A stretch of 34,685 nucleotides of DNA from an uncultured Prevotellaceae bacterium (GCA_949299545.1 CASGAM010000019.1:1-34685); one strand, 5' to 3'; shown: positions 16,236 through 24,231, counted from the stretch's first letter. Notes: a model not told the origin generated them from the sequence alone. A program made the numbers and translations.

Positions 16236-18350
16236 TTATTTCGAGGGTTTGATACCATTGCGTTCAAGCAACGCGTCAATTCGCGGTTCTCTCCCCCTGA
16301 ATCGTTTATATAACACCATGGGCGGCTCAGTTCCTCCCCGTGAAAGGATATTATCCCTGAAACTTTGTGCCACGTCGGTATTAAAGATGCCTTTTTCCCT
16401 GAAGAGCGAGAAAGCATCGGCATCCAACACTTCCGCCCATTTATAGCTGTAATAACCGGCCGCATAGCCACCGGACATGATGTGGCTGAACTGTACACTC
16501 ATGCAGGTATCCTCAAGCTGCGGGAACAGTTGCGCCTCCCGCCATGCCTCTTTCTCAAAAGCCCTGACATCAGCTTTGAACGGCTCTTTAAGCGTATAGT
16601 ATGCCATGTCAAGAAGTCCGAAACTCACCTGACGGACACACGCATAAGCCACATTGAAATTGCGGCTCCTGACAATACGCTCAATCAGTTCGTCAGGCAT
16701 GGGTTCGCCCGTCTTGTAATGGAAAGCAAAGGTATTCAAAAAATCGCGTTCAACGACAAAATTTTCCATAATTTGTGACGGCAGTTCCACAAAATCCCAA
16801 TAAACATTCGTCCCGCTCAGACTTTCAAAACGTGTATTGGCAAAAATACCGTGAAGCGCATGCCCGAACTCGTGCAGAAAAGTTTCCACCTCGCCCAACG
16901 TAAGCAAAGCCGGTTTTTCCGCAGTAGGCTTGGTAAGATTCATCGTTACCGACACATGCGGACGACTATTTCCTTCTTCCTTGTCAATCCACTGGTCCTT
17001 GTATGAAGTCATCCACGCACCACTCTGTTTCCCCTCACGCGGATGGAAGTCAGTATAGAGTACGGCCAAATAGCTACCGTCTTTGTCAAACACTTCGTAA
17101 GCGGTAACGTCCGGATGGTAAACCGGAATGTCGGGATTTGCCTTGAAAGTAATACCGTAGAGCCTTGTCGCCAATCCGAAAACACCTTCCTTCACTTTAG
17201 AAAGTTCAAAATACGGGCGCAACATCTCGCTGTCAAGGTTATATTTCTCTAACTGTAATTTATGAGCATAGTAAGCGAAATCCCACGGCTCCATCACGAA
17301 ATCGTCCCCTTCACGCCCTTTGGCTAATTGTTCAATCTCCTCCACTTCACGCCGTGCGGCAGGCATGTATGCGTCAAGCAGCTTGTAAAGCAAGTCATAC
17401 ACGTTGCGACTGTTTTCTGCCATCCGCTTTTTCAGGACAAAATCGGCATAGGTTTCATACCCCAGCAAACGGGCACGCTCCTGCCTCAGATTGACGATAT
17501 CCTTCACAATGCCGGTGTTGTTGTATTCGTTGTCATGAATACAGATGGTGTTACGTGCCATATACATCTGTCTGCGTAACTCCCGGTTATCCGCATACGT
17601 CATAAATGGATTGTATGAGGGAGCATGCAACGTATACAACCAGCCTTCCAACTGCTTCTCTTGGGCGGCAAACGCCGCTGCCTCCAAAGCGCTCTCGGGC
17701 AATCCGGCTAGCTGCTCCTTTTCCGTGATGTGCAACTGGAAAGCATTGGTTTCCTTCAAATTATTCTGGGAAAACTGAAGGGTAAGCCGACTGAGTTCTT
17801 TATTCAATTCCCTGAGACACTCTTTTTTCTCTGCAGGCAGATCTGCACCGTTCCTCACAAAAGCATCATACGTCTTTTCCAATAACATCTGCTCCTCGGG
17901 ATCGAGTTCGCGATGGTGCTCATAAACAGCCTTGATTCGTGCAAAAAGTTTCTCGTTTAGCAAAGTATTATTGGCGTGTTCAGTCAACAAGGGTGACATC
18001 TTCTGAGCCAACGCATCCATCTCGTCATTTGTCTCAGCACTCAGCAAATTGAAAAAGACATTGCTGACACGCCCCAGCAAGTTGTCAGGGACGGTAAAAG
18101 CCACGGTATTGTCAAAAGTGGGAGCCTCGGTGTTGTTGATGATTTGCTCGTTCAATTCATCGTCACGACGCATGCCTTCCATAAAAGCCGGTTCGTAATC
18201 TTCCAAACGAATGGTATTAAAAGGTGCCGTGTTATGAGGCGTCCCATAGTCTTCTGTAAAGAAAGGATTCTTTCGTCCTGTCGATTCTTCTTGAACGACA
18301 GTTTGCCCTATCTGTCCTGCTGATATTTTATATTCTTTATTGTTTTCCAT
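16236..18350 (-). CDS. M3-family oligopeptidase (Dcp-like)
   Basis: This 704-residue zinc metallopeptidase of the thimet/dipeptidyl carboxypeptidase family trims short peptides. HEFGH (493-497) within FLHEFGHALHG carries the two zinc His and the catalytic Glu; the third ligand lies in the downstream VELPSQIMENFV segment. The N-terminal NPFFTEDYGTPHNTAPFNTI stretch marks the Dcp-like subgroup. There is no signal peptide, so it should be cytosolic. The upstream ATG at 18386 would overlap the Crp gene by 29 bp and adds a lysine-rich tail; 18350, 7 bp after the regulator stop, is preferred. Confidence 0.94.
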   Translation of the reverse strand: MENNKEYKISAGQIGQTVVQEESTGRKNPFFTEDYGTPHNTAPFNTIRLEDYEPAFMEGMRRDDELNEQIINNTEAPTFDNTVAFTVPDNLLGRVSNVFFNLLSAETNDEMDALAQKMSPLLTEHANNTLLNEKLFARIKAVYEHHRELDPEEQMLLEKTYDAFVRNGADLPAEKKECLRELNKELSRLTLQFSQNNLKETNAFQLHITEKEQLAGLPESALEAAAFAAQEKQLEGWLYTLHAPSYNPFMTYADNRELRRQMYMARNTICIHDNEYNNTGIVKDIVNLRQERARLLGYETYADFVLKKRMAENSRNVYDLLYKLLDAYMPAARREVEEIEQLAKGREGDDFVMEPWDFAYYAHKLQLEKYNLDSEMLRPYFELSKVKEGVFGLATRLYGITFKANPDIPVYHPDVTAYEVFDKDGSYLAVLYTDFHPREGKQSGAWMTSYKDQWIDKEEGNSRPHVSVTMNLTKPTAEKPALLTLGEVETFLHEFGHALHGIFANTRFESLSGTNVYWDFVELPSQIMENFVVERDFLNTFAFHYKTGEPMPDELIERIVRSRNFNVAYACVRQVSFGLLDMAYYTLKEPFKADVRAFEKEAWREAQLFPQLEDTCMSVQFSHIMSGGYAAGYYSYKWAEVLDADAFSLFREKGIFNTDVAQSFRDNILSRGGTEPPMVLYKRFRGREPRIDALLERNGIKPSK

Positions 18351-18357
18351 ATTGTCT

Positions 18358-19047
18358 TTATATTTTTTGTGTTTGAACATATCCAATCAGTTGTTCCAAT
18401 GCCGATACACGTATCTTTTTATTCCGAAGCGTCACAAATCCTTCAGCCTCCAACTGGTGCAAAGCCTTTGATATGTTAGCTCGTGTGTCATTCAGTTGTT
18501 CGGCAAGGCAAGCCATACTCACATTCAATATTTTCTCACCGGCCGGATAAAGTGCATGAACAAGGATGAAATGAACGATGCGCGACCGGATATCGCCCGA
18601 AGCGGCGTTCCACAAGCCCTTCTGTTGCCGGTAAATCCTGGTGGACAAGATATTGAGCATGTTAAGGCGAAAAATCTCAGCTTCTCTAAACAAAGTCGTC
18701 ACGCTGTCTTTCGGTAAGACAATGGCCTCTACAGGATCTGCCGCAATGTAAGTTCGTTTAAATCTCGGCGCAATCCCATAGAGCCCTTCCGGCTCGATGG
18801 CAGTTGGCGCTTGCAGGTCTTCTTGCAAGGAGAAGCGTTTATTATCCGACGCACAAACCACTTTCAACGTCCCTCGAAAAGGAATGAAAAGGATTTCGCA
18901 CGGCGAATCCTGCGCAGCCAGCACCGCATCGGGCTCAAAAGTCTTGATACCATGCGGAACTGTTTCCTTAAACTTTTCCAGCTGACTACGCCCTATTCCC
19001 TGAAAAAGCGGTAACGCATTGAAGGTTTCAAATGAAAGATGCTCCAT
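18358..19047 (-). CDS. Crp/Fnr-family transcriptional regulator
   Basis: This 229-residue protein has an N-terminal cyclic-nucleotide-binding-like beta barrel (about 10-120), a dimerisation helix (about 120-150) and a C-terminal winged helix-turn-helix (about 150-220). The recognition region reads MACLAEQLNDTRANISKALHQL and the wing FVTLRNKKIRV. The effector site does not show the classic cAMP signature, and no Fnr-type cysteine cluster is visible, so the signal is unknown. It lies 6 bp after the apbE-like gene and 7 bp before the peptidase gene. It may control its own cluster, but no operator can be proposed. Confidence 0.92.
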   Translation of the reverse strand: MEHLSFETFNALPLFQGIGRSQLEKFKETVPHGIKTFEPDAVLAAQDSPCEILFIPFRGTLKVVCASDNKRFSLQEDLQAPTAIEPEGLYGIAPRFKRTYIAADPVEAIVLPKDSVTTLFREAEIFRLNMLNILSTRIYRQQKGLWNAASGDIRSRIVHFILVHALYPAGEKILNVSMACLAEQLNDTRANISKALHQLEAEGFVTLRNKKIRVSALEQLIGYVQTQKI

Positions 19048-19053
19048 TTCCCA

Positions 19054-20079
19054 TTACCGTCCGTCATCGACCAACCGACGCATGTTTTCCGTCATATATA
19101 CCTGATTATGACCCTTTTCATCAGCATAGATGAAATAAGCATCCAATCCGTTCAGTTCATCAAGAAGCTGTTTGGCTTTCTCCAAGCCCATAACCATAAA
19201 AGCCGTTGCGTAAGCATCTGCCGTAGCGCAGTCATCAGCCAACACCGTTGCAGACAAGATGGAATGCTGTACGGGATAGCCTTTGTGAGGATCTATCGTA
19301 TGGGCATATTTTTTCCCGTCCTTATAATAAAAGTTACGATAGTTCCCCGATGTAGCCATGGCACAATCGGTCACCTTCAGGATAGTCTGAAGGTCATTCT
19401 GAAGACTCAACGAATCATCGGTTGGTTTCTGTATGCCAACGCTCCATTTCTTATTTTTAGGGTTACGCCCTTTAAGAACGATCTCACCGCCTATCTCAAC
19501 CATATAATTTGTTATGCCTTTCCGGTCAAAAAGGCGTGCCACTGCATCTGCACCATATCCTTTTGCAACGGCACTGCAATCGAGTATGACGCGAGGGTCG
19601 TCCTTGACGATTTTCCCGTTTTCAATCCGTATCTTTTCATAACCTACAAATTGCAGCAGACTGTCGACTAATTCCTGCGAAACCTGCGCGCTGTTCTTGA
19701 ATCCGAACCCCCAAGCATTCACCAATGGTGCTACGGTAATATCAAACGCCCCTTCCGTGCGACGGCTCACGGCCTTCGAAAGCTCAAACACTTCCATAAA
19801 CATGGAGTCAAGTTCCACATCTTCGTTCCGGTTAACACGACTGATAACGGACGCCTCATTGTAAGGCGACAGCGAAAAGTCCACCTTGCTCAACTCGGCC
19901 TTTATTTCATCATGCAGCATGGAATCGTACTGGTATGTCACATGGTAAAACGTGCCAAATACTGCGCCTTCTTCCTGGTGAACCGGCACTTGTTTATGGG
20001 TACTTATCACATAAACCGTCCCAACTATCAGAAAAAGCAGGAAAACGACCTGCCAGCGTATTTTTCTTTTATCATTCAT
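19054..20079 (-). CDS. apbE: ApbE-family FAD:protein FMN transferase, membrane-anchored
   Basis: This 341-residue protein is of the Ftp/ApbE family, which attaches FMN covalently to threonine in Rnf/Nqr subunits and other flavoproteins outside the cytoplasm. Signatures seen are GTFYHVTYQYD, SLSPYNEASVISRVN, GAFDITVAPLVNAWGFG, DCSAVAKGYGADAVA, MVEIGGEIVLKGRNP and ATSGNYRNFYYKDGKKYAHTIDP. It has an N-terminal hydrophobic helix (about 10-26) and no lipobox Cys, so it is probably anchored by that helix rather than by lipid. No flavin-accepting partner is encoded nearby. It lies 7 bp after mntP. Confidence 0.94.
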   Translation of the reverse strand: MNDKRKIRWQVVFLLFLIVGTVYVISTHKQVPVHQEEGAVFGTFYHVTYQYDSMLHDEIKAELSKVDFSLSPYNEASVISRVNRNEDVELDSMFMEVFELSKAVSRRTEGAFDITVAPLVNAWGFGFKNSAQVSQELVDSLLQFVGYEKIRIENGKIVKDDPRVILDCSAVAKGYGADAVARLFDRKGITNYMVEIGGEIVLKGRNPKNKKWSVGIQKPTDDSLSLQNDLQTILKVTDCAMATSGNYRNFYYKDGKKYAHTIDPHKGYPVQHSILSATVLADDCATADAYATAFMVMGLEKAKQLLDELNGLDAYFIYADEKGHNQVYMTENMRRLVDDGR

Positions 20080-20086
20080 ATTTTAC

Positions 20087-20653
20087 TCAACTTAAATGTT
20101 CCACTACAATCCTGACACCGATGCCTATCAAAATAATCCCTCCCACGGGTTCTACAGCAAAAGGGATTTTCCGACCTGCCAAAATTCCACAGGCCAAACC
20201 GCATATTGTCAACAACGAAGAAAGTAAAGCAATAATTCCCGCCGGCCAAACAACGGTCTGCCATGTGTCCATCCCCATAAAAGCCATCGAAACACCGATA
20301 GCCATCGCATCAATACTGGTCGCTACGGATAAAGTCAGGATGTTATTCGTACTGAGCGGATTAAAATTCTTTTGCCCTTCGGGTTTAAAACCTTCCATAA
20401 TCATACGGGCACCAATATAAGCCAACAATGCAAAAGCCACCCAATGATCTACCGGCTCCAAATAATGGCTGAATAAACGACTTACACGCCATCCGGCCAA
20501 TGTCATCCCTCCCTGGAACAAACCAAACAAAATAATCATCAGCCACATCGGACGTGCAACAAAACGTTTCACAATGGTACCACTCGTAAGACTGACGGTA
20601 AAACAATCCATCGCCAGCGCCAAACCAATCAATACTGCCTCAACCGTACTCAT
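20087..20653 (-). CDS. mntP: MntP-family manganese efflux pump
   Basis: This 188-residue inner-membrane protein has six predicted helices in two repeats. Acidic motifs lie in both halves: LALAMDCFTVS in helix 1 and SVATSIDAMAIG in the matching helix of repeat two, as expected for MntP (YebN), which exports Mn2+. Start MSTVEAVLIG at 20653 fits the family; the ATG at 20683 would add ten residues and overlap the upstream gene. It lies 19 bp after the DUF6048-like gene and 7 bp before apbE. No yybP-ykoY manganese riboswitch is visible. Confidence 0.93.
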   Translation of the reverse strand: MSTVEAVLIGLALAMDCFTVSLTSGTIVKRFVARPMWLMIILFGLFQGGMTLAGWRVSRLFSHYLEPVDHWVAFALLAYIGARMIMEGFKPEGQKNFNPLSTNNILTLSVATSIDAMAIGVSMAFMGMDTWQTVVWPAGIIALLSSLLTICGLACGILAGRKIPFAVEPVGGIILIGIGVRIVVEHLS

Positions 20654-20672
20654 ACAAAATAATAATAATAGA

Positions 20673-21383
20673 TTATATATCAAAAATCACCTTAAACGTC
20701 CCTCCTAAACCGGACGTGTCGTTCTTGCCAAATCCGGGTACATACCAAGGAGTCCCGTAACGACTGTCATTGCCCTTGAAACGATATTTGTAACGGGCGT
20801 CCCAACCCAAGCGAATAAAACTCCATATTTTTGTTTCGATACCGTAAACGACCTCCCCCCAATGATAGTTGCCGCTAAGATTTCTGTAATCGAAAGCTAC
20901 CGGCACATTCCATACCGGATCTGTAAAACTCGGAACACACAAATCGTATGCAAATGAAGAAAAAGCATATCTCACGCCGGCAAACATCCGGTTTCCCGAC
21001 CGCCAGTTCTTCGTAAAATTATAATCCATACCTATACGGAAATAAGGCGCTTTCGTACGATAGACATTTCCGGTCTCTTCGCTCTCGAAATCGCTTTCGC
21101 CATATCCTAATTCGAAAATCGGGAAAAACTTTTCTTTGAAATTCAAACGGGCTGCAACTTCCATCTGCGCGAAATTGCTTCCCATCGCTTTCATAGCTAC
21201 TCCCACCAAGTCAACGGAAACGGCCACACCGGCAAACACCGGTGCAGGTTTATCGGTCAATGCGTCGACAGCCTCCTTGGCCTGCTGGTTTTGGGCTGAT
21301 ACACCTTGCAGGCATCCCAGCGCACCCCAACACAGGATACTAATCTGCAGTATAAAAATATATCTTGAAATTCTCAGACGCAT
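20673..21383 (-). CDS. DUF6048-like exported protein, probable outer-membrane barrel
   Basis: This 236-residue protein has a signal peptide of about 31 residues (hydrophobic core ILQISILCWGALG, ending GVSAQ). The rest alternates aromatic/hydrophobic and polar residues (YFRIGMDYNF, MFAGVRYAFSSFAYD, FIRLGWDARYKYRF) and ends in GGTFKVIFDI, a pattern typical of beta-barrel strands with a C-terminal outer-membrane signal. The DUF number is from memory. The start at 21383 lies 44 bp inside the preceding gene; the alternative at 21407 would overlap further and lengthen the region before the hydrophobic core. Function unknown; it probably works with the DUF6452-like lipoprotein. Confidence 0.72.
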   Translation of the reverse strand: MRLRISRYIFILQISILCWGALGCLQGVSAQNQQAKEAVDALTDKPAPVFAGVAVSVDLVGVAMKAMGSNFAQMEVAARLNFKEKFFPIFELGYGESDFESEETGNVYRTKAPYFRIGMDYNFTKNWRSGNRMFAGVRYAFSSFAYDLCVPSFTDPVWNVPVAFDYRNLSGNYHWGEVVYGIETKIWSFIRLGWDARYKYRFKGNDSRYGTPWYVPGFGKNDTSGLGGTFKVIFDI

Positions 21384-21843
21384 TATAATTGATATTGGGG
21401 TTGACAACTTGCACGGTATCTATAAGCAGATGGGTGCTTCTCACACCCGTTACAACATGAAACATCGCCGCGGGGCATTCGGGTGACTCGTAATGCGGAA
21501 AATTCTCCTTCATCACCCACACTGTATCACGGCGCAACATCTGTTCGACATTCGTAAACTCGAATATCAAAGTGTCCACCGGAGCACTGTAGCTGACAGG
21601 CAATTCTATCTCGCTCTTGCCCAACACCCTGTTTAAAAGGATGGAGTCCGTACCCGCCGCTTTGACAGTAAGTGTATCCAATATGCTTGCAGAAGCCTCT
21701 CCGCCGTCAGTAAAAGCATAAAAACCATAAGTGCTGTATACCGTGTTGTTAAGCGGGCACTCCACACTGCTACATGCTGCAAACAGCAACATGCCGACAC
21801 AAGCTACGGTACTGATTATGTAAAAAACAAACTTTTTTTTCAT
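21340..21843 (-). CDS. DUF6452-like lipoprotein
   Basis: This 167-residue protein has a lipoprotein signal: a lysine-rich start, a hydrophobic stretch, then FAACSS with Cys24 as the likely lipidated residue. SSVECPLNNTVYSTYGFY near the mature N-terminus, with a second Cys four residues on, is the part I recognise from DUF6452 proteins. The remainder looks like beta sandwich. Function unknown. Its 3' end overlaps the start of the DUF6048-like gene by 44 bp in another frame, suggesting translational coupling. It lies 89 bp after the glycosyltransferase gene. Confidence 0.75.
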   Translation of the reverse strand: MKKKFVFYIISTVACVGMLLFAACSSVECPLNNTVYSTYGFYAFTDGGEASASILDTLTVKAAGTDSILLNRVLGKSEIELPVSYSAPVDTLIFEFTNVEQMLRRDTVWVMKENFPHYESPECPAAMFHVVTGVRSTHLLIDTVQVVNPNINYNASENFKIYFYTAD

Positions 21844-21932
21844 TTTGTCATCTCACCTTGAACAAACAAGGATGGCCCATACACCAACGGCCGTTTCGGC
21901 CTGCCGTCAGACTGTTACCAGAACCGCCCTTA

Positions 21933-22886
21933 TCAAATCTCTTTCTCTATTTGGTAATTGTTGCGCTCTACCGAGTTCCTGCTGATAAGTTCACCCAAAA
22001 AGCCGGCAACAAACAACTGGGTACCCAAAATCATCGTCGTCAAGGCAATGTAAAAATAGGGCGAATCCGTAATCAATCTGTAACCCAAATCGTTGGCCAG
22101 GGAATATATCTTCGCAGCCCCCAAAACAATGACTGCGACAAAACCGATAAAAAACATAAACGACCCCAAAAGTCCGAACACATGCATAGGCTTCAAGCCA
22201 AAACTGCTCAAGAACCAAAGGGAAATCAAGTCGAGATAACCATTAAAGAAGCGGTTCCATCCGCCAAACTTCGTACTTCCGAACTTACGTGCCTGATGGT
22301 GAACAACCTTCTCGCCTATTTTTGCAAAACCGGCATTCTTGGCCAAATATGGAATGTAACGATGCATCTCGCCATACACTTCAATATTCTTCACCACCTC
22401 CTTGCGGTAAGCCTTCAGCCCACAATTAAAATCGTGCAGGTTGTGAATGCCGCTGACTTTCCTGGCCGTAGCATTGAAAAGTTTCGTAGGAATGGTCTTT
22501 GACAGAGGGTCATAACGTTTCTTCTTATATCCGGAAACCAAATCATATTTATCTTCCGTTATCATGCGATACAGTTCCGGAATTTCGTCGGGCGAATCCT
22601 GTAAGTCAGCATCCATCGTTATCACGACATTTCCCTCGGCACGTTTGAAACCGCAATAAAGAGCCGGGCTCTTACCATAGTTGCGACGGAACTTGATACC
22701 TTTCACTTCCGGATTGGTTAAACTCAGCTGTTCAATAACTTCCCACGACCGGTCAGTACTACCGTCGTTTACAAAAATTATTTCATAAGTAAACCCATTG
22801 GTTTCCATTACACGCTTAATCCATGCGTGCAGTTCCGGCAACGACTCTTCTTCATTATAAAGTGGAACGACAACTGATATATCCAT
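21933..22886 (-). CDS. GT2 glycosyltransferase, DPM1/GtrB type with two C-terminal TM helices
   Basis: This 317-residue protein begins directly with the GT-A fold: VVVPLYNEEESLPEL, FVNDGSTDRSWEVI and the metal-binding MDADLQDSPDEIPEL (DxD). A further conserved part, LHDFNCGLKAYRKEVV, is followed by HQARKFGSTKFGGWNRFFNG. Two transmembrane helices follow (about 228-252 and 275-297). Relatives transfer a hexose from a nucleotide sugar to undecaprenyl or dolichyl phosphate (GtrB, DPM1, ArnC-like); the sugar is unknown. It lies 10 bp after the DUF4199 gene. Confidence 0.93.
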   Translation of the reverse strand: MDISVVVPLYNEEESLPELHAWIKRVMETNGFTYEIIFVNDGSTDRSWEVIEQLSLTNPEVKGIKFRRNYGKSPALYCGFKRAEGNVVITMDADLQDSPDEIPELYRMITEDKYDLVSGYKKKRYDPLSKTIPTKLFNATARKVSGIHNLHDFNCGLKAYRKEVVKNIEVYGEMHRYIPYLAKNAGFAKIGEKVVHHQARKFGSTKFGGWNRFFNGYLDLISLWFLSSFGLKPMHVFGLLGSFMFFIGFVAVIVLGAAKIYSLANDLGYRLITDSPYFYIALTTMILGTQLFVAGFLGELISRNSVERNNYQIEKEI

Positions 22887-22896
22887 AATTTACTCT

Positions 22897-23451
22897 TTAT
22901 TTGTCCGACAATGGCTTCCCCTTACCCGACACTCCGATTCCGGCAGCCGGCAAAGCAAGGATGGCTCCCAATATGATGTTGTAAATCAAAAATTCCAATG
23001 TAATTTCTATCGGTGAAATAGTACGCAGCAATTCCACAGTCTGCTCCGTCAGTTCTGCCACGTCATATCCCGGAAACATTTGCTCAAGGATGATACGTGT
23101 CTCAGGCCGCGAAGCGACCTCCGCATAGACACCGGCCAGGAAACCTTGGTCGATATATCGGAAATACACATATTGTGCAACAGCCATCAAGAGTGCGGCA
23201 TAAATGAAAATAAGCGAGGCCACGCGCCATGCCCTGAAATAACCGAAAGTGAACACAGTACGCCTGAAATGGCGGATGAGATAACCGGCAACAACAAAAG
23301 AAAAAACGCCGAACAACAGACCGAGATTACCCACTAAAGGTTCACTCAGGCCAATGATGTAACAAGAAAAGCTCAAAATCCACATCAAGCCCACGATGGC
23401 ACCGTATTGGGCTGAATATGCACGCAACTGTTTTACCTGTATTAAATCCAT
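22897..23451 (-). CDS. DUF4199 family membrane protein
   Basis: This 184-residue protein starts at MDLIQVKQLRAYSAQYG, with about four hydrophobic segments (GLMWILSFSCYIIG, LGLLFGVFSFVVAGYLI, VASLIFIYAALLMAVAQYVYF, and a C-terminal LIYNIILGAILALPAAGIGV). A soluble loop lies between segments three and four. This is the DUF4199 pattern of Bacteroidetes; no activity is known. A longer reading back to 23631 would pass through the promoter and is rejected. It is first gene of the 11-gene minus-strand cluster and is followed by the GT2 gene after 10 bp. Confidence 0.88.
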   Translation of the reverse strand: MDLIQVKQLRAYSAQYGAIVGLMWILSFSCYIIGLSEPLVGNLGLLFGVFSFVVAGYLIRHFRRTVFTFGYFRAWRVASLIFIYAALLMAVAQYVYFRYIDQGFLAGVYAEVASRPETRIILEQMFPGYDVAELTEQTVELLRTISPIEITLEFLIYNIILGAILALPAAGIGVSGKGKPLSDK

Positions 23452-23478
23452 GTTCCTATTTATATTCCTATTATCGTG

Positions 23479-23510
23479 CAAATTTATGAAAAAACAGCGA
23501 AACGGACGAA
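23479..23510 (-). promoter_or_regulatory. Promoter of the 11-gene minus-strand cluster
   Basis: On the minus strand TAAATTTG (complement of 23479-23486) matches TAnnTTTG, with TTCG at the -33 position (one mismatch to TTTG). It is 27 bp upstream of the DUF4199 start. Confidence 0.55.
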
Positions 23511-23700
23511 GTTTTGCAAAAAATACTTTGGACGGAGGTACATGAACAAAGATTATCAACATTACAGACACACTCTCTATCATACGAACAAACCAGCGTG
23601 GATAAAAGGGAAATGAAGACAACGAAATCACACAGACAGCTGAATCTCAAAACAAATACGAACCATAAGATAAAAATAGCAAAAAAAGTAGGCGCTAATA

Positions 23701-23732
23701 TTTGGAACAAAAAGGAAAAGTTCATATCTTTG
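23701..23732 (+). promoter_or_regulatory. Promoter of SRP RNA - tRNA-Thr unit
   Basis: TTTG at 23701-23704, 20 nt, then TATCTTTG at 23725-23732: a full Bacteroidetes promoter match placed about 12 bp before the first base of the SRP RNA. Confidence 0.82.
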
Positions 23733-23744
23733 CAACCGCAAAAC

Positions 23745-23840
23745 GGGAAAGTCCTGTACGGCCAGCTCCCTTCGAATCCCCCAGGGCTTGATCGCAGCAA
23801 GGGTAGTTGGTTGTAGCGGCGCGATGCAGATCGCTTTCCC
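23745..23840 (+). ncRNA. ffs: Small bacterial SRP RNA (4.5S RNA)
   Basis: The RNA is about 96 nt. GGGAAAG (23745-23751) closes with CTTTCCC (23834-23840), and inner arms around CCAGCTCCCTT and AAGGGTAGTTGG can pair. The Ffh-binding domain appears as CCAGG ... AGCAAGGG, aligning with the CAGG...AGCA asymmetric internal loop of E. coli 4.5S RNA with the same 10-nt distance. The apical part is GCTTGATCGC, so the loop is not the usual GGAA. It binds Ffh and FtsY for co-translational membrane targeting. There is no Alu domain. The tRNA begins only 4 nt later, so both probably come from one transcript. Confidence 0.88.
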
Positions 23841-23844
23841 ACCC

Positions 23845-23918
23845 GCCTCTTTAGCTCAGTTGGCCAGAGCACGTGATTTGTAATCTCGGGGTCGTTGGTT
23901 CGAATCCGACAAGAGGCT
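23845..23918 (+). tRNA. tRNA-Thr (anticodon TGT)
   Basis: Cloverleaf: acceptor GCCTCTT/AAGAGGC, D arm GCTC/GAGC, anticodon stem CGTGA/TCTCG (one T-T mismatch) with loop TTTGTAA giving anticodon TGT (Thr, ACA), T arm GTTGG/CCGAC with loop TTCGAAT. The discriminator T is followed by CAA, so CCA is not encoded. It follows the SRP RNA by 4 nt. Confidence 0.95.
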
Positions 23919-23993
23919 CAAGAAAGGATGGAAATAATCTTCCATTTCCATTTGCAACCAAGTTTATCATTAAATTTGATTTTAACCACAAAC

Positions 23994-24030
23994 CTGATTT
24001 CCTACAACCTGTTGCGGGAAATCAGTTTTA
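23994..24030 (+). terminator. Terminator of the SRP RNA - tRNA-Thr unit
   Basis: CTGATTTCC (23994-24002) pairs perfectly with GGAAATCAG (24017-24025) and is followed by TTTTATTAT. It lies 75 bp beyond the tRNA. Confidence 0.75.
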
Positions 24031-24125
24031 TTATATTCAGGCCTCACTAAACTAACAAAATCGGATCAGCGGATTTTCCCGGTTGGTAGAGCTACCATAT
24101 CAGGCATATTGAGTACCTTTGTCGC

Positions 24126-24188
24126 ATGAAAGCAGAACAGTTACTCCGTACCATCCTACCGGATGTGCTTATAGACAATTTTCAATAG
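24126..24188 (+). pseudogene. Transposase N-terminal remnant (ISAon1-like)
   Basis: The frame MKAEQLLRTILPDVLIDNFQ followed by a stop resembles the first 20 residues of the ISAon1-family transposase N-terminal region, which typically begins with a leucine-rich LL..ILP..L...F helix. A TACCTTTG box (24114-24121) lies just before it. Nothing downstream continues the gene. It is probably the stump of an excised or deleted insertion sequence; resemblance is from memory and short. The rest of 23919-24231 holds only the terminator described separately. Confidence 0.42.
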
Positions 24189-24231
24189 ATAAATGCGCCT
24201 GTAAAAAAGCACAAACACAAAGGAAAAAGCC

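Noticed and set aside
21844-21932. Possible terminator between the GT2 and DUF6452-like genes (GGCCG...CGGCC)
   Set aside because: The stem is only a few base pairs, no T-run follows on the minus strand, and the neighbours look co-transcribed.
23452-23631. N-terminal extension of the DUF4199 protein
   Set aside because: It runs through the promoter region and the family starts at the MDLIQVKQLR position.
23514-23816. 100-residue plus-strand open frame covering the SRP RNA promoter and RNA
   Set aside because: It overlaps a full promoter and a structured RNA and shows no protein family features.
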